Made by a program: the position numbers and the translations under genes. From Chrysophaeum taylorii (lineage: Eukaryota > Sar > Pelagophyceae > Pelagomonadales > Pelagomonadaceae), in the NCBI GenBank assembly GCA_029834535.1, contig JAQMWT010000560.1, positions 17,501-59,643 of the forward strand: a DNA stretch of 42,143 nucleotides. The letters run 5' to 3'. Under the pieces are notes generated by a model that saw only the letters and a program-made list of their open reading frames with translations, searched no databases and was not told the origin of the DNA. The number at the start of each line of letters is the position of its first letter. Within the stretch, counting starts at the first letter, position 1. This document shows, piece by piece, positions 38,071-42,143 of this stretch.

Positions 38071-39216
38071 TCAGGGGTTTGACGGGTCGTCAGCTCCGTC
38101 GATATCGTCATCCGGCTCTTCGGCGGCAATAAAGGCATCGACGGCGGCCTCCGTGTCGAGCGAGTCTTCGTCGAGGTCGCGGGTAAATTGGAGGAGGTAG
38201 GACACGGCCGTTTTGACTTTTTCTTTGCTGCCACCCGCAAGAGTTCGGACTTCTTGGAGGATGGTCTCGATGAGTTGATCGCGACGATCGCTCTGGGGTT
38301 TCTTGAGGAGGGCCGAGACTTTCTGGGCTTTCCGTAAGATTTTGGAAACAACGTCGGACGGAAGGCTGCTCGAGTGCGGGGTTTGCGGCGCGAGATCGGA
38401 TGGGGCGCCACCACGGATACGACGGTGTTTGTGGGAAAACCGCTCCGGGGGTTTGGCGCGAGGCCGAAGGGCACCCGGGGTGCGTGGTGGGTCTTCGGGT
38501 TTGCTGGGTTGGTCGTGACGCAGATACGGGTGGAGAAGCTGCTTGCGGACATGCGGAGCGTCGGGCGGTCGTTTTGGGGGACGACGAGGGGTCAAGCCAG
38601 GGATGACCCGATTGTCGAACGTAGACGTGGACCGGGGCTTGTCGGAGCCGCGATGGGGACGACGAGTCGGCTTGCGTTGATGCTTGGCGTTCCCGTAATG
38701 CATCTCGTGGTCAGACCCGTCATCAACGAGAGTCGCCAAGGCATCCTGCAGGAAATCGCTGATCTGGGCTTCTTCCTCATCTTCAGCTAGGATGGCGGGG
38801 TGCGCCTCGTGGTCGTCAGCGTGATCACTGGCTGAACCATCCGAGGGAGACTCCGGTTCCCCGAACGTAAGATGCGCCTGATACGGCGCGACGGAGGCAC
38901 GATCCGAATAATCCGCGAGAGTGCGAGACTTGAGGTCGGGGTGAGGTGCGGTTGGGATCGCGTGATTGGTCCGACGAGACAGCGTAAGGAGCGTGTCGTA
39001 GATCCGGGAGACGGACCCGCCCCGCACGAACTGAAGATCGTGGTATGTACCCGGGCACGTGAGCTCCTGGTACATGCGAGCGATGGAGCGATGCCATGGG
39101 TGAGCGTGCGGATCTTCGATAATGTTGGGGGGGTAGTGGGTGTTGAGGATGACGGTGTCGATGTGCTGGACGATCTGGGCTTCAGTGAGGCGCTGAGCTG
39201 GTTCGAGGGACTCCAT
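38071..39216 (-). CDS. Copia GAG second frame
   Basis: 382 codons if started at the ATG at 39216 (MESLEPAQRLTEAQIVQHID); the frame is open to 39234. It has a helical first part, an Asp/Glu-rich middle (DHADDHEAHPAILAEDEEEA), a basic Pro-rich section (HQRKPTRRPHRG, RPPKRPPDAP) and a helical C-terminus (KILRKAQKVSALLKKPQSDR). No zinc knuckle. It overlaps the end of the first GAG frame at a T5 run followed by TAA, and ends NP-stop at a C4 run before TGA. The next pol frame is -1 in both cases. It is therefore probably expressed by slippage, or the shifts are decay. Confidence 0.6.
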   Translation of the reverse strand: MESLEPAQRLTEAQIVQHIDTVILNTHYPPNIIEDPHAHPWHRSIARMYQELTCPGTYHDLQFVRGGSVSRIYDTLLTLSRRTNHAIPTAPHPDLKSRTLADYSDRASVAPYQAHLTFGEPESPSDGSASDHADDHEAHPAILAEDEEEAQISDFLQDALATLVDDGSDHEMHYGNAKHQRKPTRRPHRGSDKPRSTSTFDNRVIPGLTPRRPPKRPPDAPHVRKQLLHPYLRHDQPSKPEDPPRTPGALRPRAKPPERFSHKHRRIRGGAPSDLAPQTPHSSSLPSDVVSKILRKAQKVSALLKKPQSDRRDQLIETILQEVRTLAGGSKEKVKTAVSYLLQFTRDLDEDSLDTEAAVDAFIAAEEPDDDIDGADDPSNP

Positions 39217-39218
39217 TT

Positions 39219-40280
39219 TTAAAAACTTGGCCAAAGGCGGAAGACACGACCGCCATGTATGACCTCCGGACAGTCGTTGGAGGTGATGTCAGCGAGGTCT
39301 GCGGGTTCGGGGTGGTCTTGGGTGTACCTGAGCGTGAAGGAGAACAGCCTGGCGTCTACCTCCTGCGATTGGCGCTCATACGCGTGGTACGTCTCAAACA
39401 GAAGCTGATTGAGGCAGCGATGCGGGAGCTGGTTTAGCAATTGTTCCCAGTTGTGCTCGAAGCGGAGGGTGGAGTCCCAGGAATTATCGCGACAGAATTT
39501 CCGAAGCGTACTGCAATCCATCGGGTTGAATGAACACGTATCAGGTCTGCTCCCAGCGTACGTCGAGGCAGCGGATCTCGAATCTCGAGGCAACCACTTG
39601 TGCGGCGGAGGATCTGGATCCGGGCGAAGCGGCGCAGCAGGTGGCATCGCAGCCGGAGGTGGATCCGGAGGCGGCAGCACCGGGGAGGGCCGCGGAGCTG
39701 GATCGGGAGCGTGCTTGGCTTCCTCGTGAGAGACATCAGACAAAGGCGGCAAAGCAGCGACACGCGAGTGCGGGGAAGGGTCCGCGACTTCGATGGGCGG
39801 CTGTGCAGCGGGGTCGGCCGGCGCTTCGACGGTGCCGTCAGCAGCAGCTGGAGAGGTATCCGCCCGGAGGGGTTCGACGGCAGCTTTCACGTCGCCGGGT
39901 ACTTCTGGCGTGGAAAGAGCAGCAGCGCGCACCACAGATGGCTCTTCGCTTGACGGTGCGGGCGGTGCCGAGACGTCTGCACGGAGCGCGGCTTATGGTG
40001 CAGAGTCGGGACGGGTCGACTGGATCGCTTGGAGCACCTTGTCGATGTCGCTTTTAATGTCGCCTTTAATGTCCTCGATGTCGCTTTTAATGTCGCTTTT
40101 AAGGTCCTTGAGCTTGGCGTCGAACTTGGCGTCGAGTTGAGCCGCGTGGACGGCGAGCTTGGCATCGAGTTTGTCATCGAGGGCAGCGTTGGACTCCTTG
40201 AGCTTGGCCTCGAGGGTATCTTGTGTGACCATAGACGCTTGGAGGGACGTCAGGTCGTCCTTGGTGGACTTCTTCGGCAT
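39219..40280 (-). pseudogene. Copia GAG first frame, with one in-frame stop
   Basis: The start ATG is at 40280 (MPKKSTKDDLTSLQ). A 95-codon coiled coil with a repeated DIKSDI/KLDAK pattern (LKSDIKSDIEDIKGDIKSDI) ends in TAA at 39993-39995. The same frame stays open after it as a Pro/Ala-rich segment and a helical region (FCRDNSWDSTLRFEHNWEQL, LFETYHAYERQSQEVDARLF) to TAA at 39219. One stop therefore splits what looks like a single 354-codon GAG. Readthrough or a nonsense mutation are both possible. The coiled coil may drive assembly. Confidence 0.6.
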
Positions 40281-40394
40281 GGTTTGAACTTCCCCCGGGC
40301 AGTGCGTCGACGACGCCGTCGGGCTGAGAGCGCAGTTCTATGCGTCCGTTTTGTCACGGAGTAGTCCCAGCAGTGCGCCTGGGTCCCACAACCT

Positions 40395-40589
40395 TGAAGT
40401 ACCAAAACTCAGTCACTCCAGAGAGTGAATGACCTAGAGGGAGCCCGGGAGGAACACGGCGTTAGACATCCGAGTCGCTAATGGTAGTAGGAGACTAGGA
40501 AAAGAAGGGCTAGGGTCACTAGTCTAGGGTTAGGGGCACTGAAGTTTGGGTCACGGGATGAATGAAGTCATTCACAGTATCCCCTAACA
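40395..40589 (-). repeat. 5' LTR of the copia element
   Basis: Matches 30083-30234 over most of its length. On the minus strand it begins TGTTAGGGGATACTG and has about 45 bp near the start that the other LTR lacks. Inside it the minus strand reads AGGTTGTGGGACCCA, the possible primer site; the tRNA is not identified. Confidence 0.75.
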
Positions 40590-40695
40590 CTCCCCCCAAA
40601 CCTGCTTCTAAATCTAACAATACATGCCGCGTTTGGTTAATCGACGTTGAGCCTACAATGCTGCAAAATCCCAAATGTAGGTTTCCCGGACAATT
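40590..40695. other. Flank between the copia element and the next LTR
   Basis: About 105 bp of unassigned sequence (CTCCCCCCAAACCTGC then AT-richer text). It does not resume the Helitron-like unit found left of the copia element. Confidence 0.5.
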
Positions 40696-40751
40696 GGAGA
40701 TAGAAAATTTGATTTAGGGTTAGTACCCCTCCCCCTCTATCACACTCACAC
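40696..40751. repeat. Inverted partial copy of the adjacent LTR end
   Basis: GGAGATAGAAAATTTGATTT...CCCCCTCTATCACACTCACAC is the imperfect reverse complement of the last ~60 bp of the LTR at 40752-40938 (GTGTGAGTGTGATAGAGAGG...TATCTCTA). The two arms are about 125 bp apart. Confidence 0.7.
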
Positions 40752-40938
40752 TAGAGAACAGAAAAAAACACTGTGCCCCTGGTAGAGAACGATGGCAGTG
40801 GTAGTGCCACCCTGTTTGTCCTGTCCTCTTACGACACAAAGAGCGGCACGGTGTTCGACACAGCGATTTATTGCTTGTTGGGTGTGAGTGTGATAGAGAG
40901 GGGGGGGTACATACCCTAAATGGAACTTTGTATCTCTA
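40752..40938 (-). repeat. LTR of the TAGAGA...TCTCTA family (solo or 3' end of an element leaving the window)
   Basis: 187 bp, starting TAGAGAACAGAAAA and ending TTGTATCTCTA, with GATAGAGAGGGGGGGG before the end as in 26187-26396. The sequence just right of it (CGCCCTCGTAGATTGAACTCGG) matches the sequence right of the 26187-26396 LTR (CGCCCTCACAGAGCGAACTCGG). So this is probably the 3' LTR of a minus-strand element extending to the right. Confidence 0.7.
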
Positions 40939-41440
40939 CGCCCTCGTAGATTGAACTCGGTGATGAGCGAAATCAGGAACAAACAAGACAAATGTCTGGC
41001 CAGAGACAAATAGACGTTGAGTTGTGGGGAGGCGTTGAATGAGAAGTGTGCGAAGTGCACGAGAGAGATAGAGCGGAGTAGCAGGTGAGTGTGAGTGAGA
41101 AAGGAGAAAGAGCGCAAAGTTGGAATAGGTTAAAAAGGGAAAACAAAATGAAAAGGATAATGCAAAAAGAGGCGCATAATCGAAAAAGGGAAAAAGCATC
41201 GATCGTGAAGAAGAGGAAACGTGGAAGAAGATGCTAGGTGAGCTAATGGCGAAATATGGCGAATTCTGTACGAGAGATCAGATCATCTTCTTGCTCAGTG
41301 ACTGATGAAAGAAGGATGTAATGACAATATCGTGAAGAATAAGCGAGTGTAACAGTGTCATAGTTAAAGTCGAGAGTCGCACACATTAAGTCGTGGGTGT
41401 TCCGTGACATATGACGACTGTGCGTGCGGGTGGATAAATC
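40939..41440. other. Purine-rich stretch without a convincing gene
   Basis: After the LTR-proximal match the plus strand is strongly purine-rich (GAAAGGAGAAAGAGC, AAAAAGGGAAAAC). The pyrimidine-rich complement opens short frames with hydrophobic low-complexity text (LLRSISLVHFAHFSF) that I do not regard as genes. If an element extends right of the LTR, this would be its 3' untranslated region. Confidence 0.4.
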
Positions 41441-41947
41441 CTAAGTGACTGTGGGATCCTCGTAGTAGAGCGGATGGTCTAACTGATAACAATAGTAGGG
41501 ATCATGGGTCGGGCAGTCGTGATTCGTGTAGCAGACCAGTGATTGATCGAAAGGCGAATAGTGAGAGTGGCCATAGGGATGAGATTCTATTGTGACTAAA
41601 GTTGGGTTAGTAAGGGTGCGACGATGTGACTGAGCGGCAGCGTTATCCCATGAAGAGATACGACCATTTAACCAAATCGGTTTTGACATGGCAAGGTAAT
41701 CGTCGTAGCGATAGCGAGTAACGCGGAGCTGTTCCTCGAAGATGAGAGAACCAGCATTGCCTGTCACATATGTGTCGAAGCTGTCGTCCTGAGTGGAGCG
41801 TGGGACAGCTGAAGCTAAGCTATGAGCGTCTAAAGTAATATGCGGATAATCATAGTGTGATGTTGATATCGGGGTATCGTCGTCTGGGGATGGCCATAAA
41901 TACGAAAACTCTAAACTTGCTGTAGACTTGGAGTTCAGTGATATCAA
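41441..41947 (-). CDS. Unidentified ORF, 168 codons
   Basis: The frame starts MISLNSKSTASLEFSYLW and ends DHPLYYEDPTVT. It is rich in Tyr, His, Asp and Ser with many Y-D-Y, H-Y-D and Y-Y pairs (HYDYPHITLDAH, RYRYDDYLAMSKPIW, DPYYCYQLDHPLYY). No transmembrane segment, signal peptide or known motif. It lies upstream, in minus orientation, of the LTR at 40752-40938, so it could be the C-terminus of that element's polyprotein or a host fragment. Composition differs from the GC-rich Pro/Arg proteins elsewhere in the window. It may be chance. Confidence 0.3.
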   Translation of the reverse strand: MISLNSKSTASLEFSYLWPSPDDDTPISTSHYDYPHITLDAHSLASAVPRSTQDDSFDTYVTGNAGSLIFEEQLRVTRYRYDDYLAMSKPIWLNGRISSWDNAAAQSHRRTLTNPTLVTIESHPYGHSHYSPFDQSLVCYTNHDCPTHDPYYCYQLDHPLYYEDPTVT

Positions 41948-41985
41948 CCTTGACCCTTACCCTTTACCCTCCCGAATCCCCTCTT

Positions 41986-42083
41986 CCACAATAATTAATC
42001 CACAATAATTAATCCACAATAATTAATCCACAATAATTAATCCACAATAATTAATCCACAATAATTAATCCACAATAATTAAT
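41986..42083. repeat. Seven perfect copies of CCACAATAATTAAT
   Basis: A 14-bp unit repeated head to tail exactly seven times with no visible change, AT-rich in a GC-richer region. It is preceded by C-rich CCTTACCCTTTACCCTCCC. It behaves as a microsatellite/minisatellite. Confidence 0.97.
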
Positions 42084-42143
42084 TGGGAAATGTCAGTCAG
42101 TGTGTCCCGACACATTAACGGACCTCTACATTCTGTTCTTTCG

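Larger units (their letters stand above)
30083..40589 (-). mobile_element. Ty1/copia element with a methyltransferase domain
   Basis: A minus-strand element of about 10.5 kb with direct repeats at 30083-30234 (possibly from 30036) and 40395-40589. The minus-strand order is GAG (two frames), protease, C5-methyltransferase-like domain, integrase, RT, RNase H. Integrase before RT is diagnostic of Ty1/copia. The LTRs are older than those of gypsy-2: many substitutions, and about 45 bp near the LTR start are present only in the right copy. A 400-bp LINE derivative is inserted in the methyltransferase. The flanks CTCCT (30031-30035) and CTCCC (40590-40594) may be a diverged target duplication. Confidence 0.9.

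Noticed and set aside
41986..42083. Telomere or centromere repeat
   Set aside because: Seven copies of a 14-bp AT-rich unit is a local microsatellite. It matches no telomere motif I know, and the array is short.

Overview
The window is nuclear eukaryotic DNA made almost entirely of nested transposable elements. The evidence is a CCA-less tRNA gene, an APE-type LINE, two Ty3/gypsy elements, one Ty1/copia element, a gag-only LTR element and Helitron helicase debris. There is no bacterial gene organisation and no recognisable single-copy host protein gene; the only clear host gene is tRNA-Ala(UGC) at 170-241 (-). GC is moderately high and CpG looks frequent. I would guess an alga or other protist (red alga, charophyte or dinoflagellate are all conceivable), but the sequence alone does not settle this.

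Layout. 242-30030 was originally a tandem series of a roughly 1.2-1.5 kb Helitron-like unit. Each unit has a 19-20 bp AGTAAGTTCACCTGGTCCC array, a minus-strand Pif1/Helitron helicase C-terminus (4086-4725, 24893-25528, 29343-29967), C-rich repeats, then a shared spacer. Five elements interrupt it: a 3.5 kb LINE (498-3974, +), gypsy-1 (5019-14740, +, TSD CTCAC, badly decayed), gypsy-2 (14942-24855, -, TSD CCAGT, LTRs differing at about 4 of 322 sites), a 2.5 kb gag-only LTR element (26187-28700, -, TSD CACTC) and an internally deleted LINE derivative (28885-29283, -). From about 30036 to 40589 lies a copia element (-), itself split by a second LINE derivative (35771-36170) with a 13-14 bp TSD. 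The last 1.5 kb holds an LTR of the gag-only family, an unidentified 168-codon ORF and seven perfect copies of a 14 bp repeat.

The main discovery is that both LTR superfamilies carry a C5-cytosine DNA methyltransferase domain inside pol. In the gypsy family the order is GAG - protease - methyltransferase - RT - RNase H - integrase. Motif I (LFSGAGG), the NF-ending SAM-fold segment, motif IV (ASPPCVHSAL) and a motif X-like VPP are readable, the first three in both copies. In the copia element the order is GAG - protease - methyltransferase - integrase - RT - RNase H. There a much more divergent methyltransferase keeps motifs I, IV, VI, VIII, IX and X in order. The two domains differ in sequence and in position, so they look like separate captures. 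Methyltransferase-bearing retrotransposons have been reported in dinoflagellates and charophytes (de Mendoza and colleagues, 2018, from memory). Two unrelated kinds side by side in 40 kb is the point to follow up.

Most ORFs are broken by frameshifts, so this is a graveyard of relatives of active elements. Comparing gypsy-1 with gypsy-2 still yields family-level features: a covarying leader hairpin, a primer site starting TGGTGGAG that fits the end of the window's own tRNA-Ala, a protease with D-G-M in place of D-T/S-G, an SR-rich GAG tail and a conserved extra domain after integrase.
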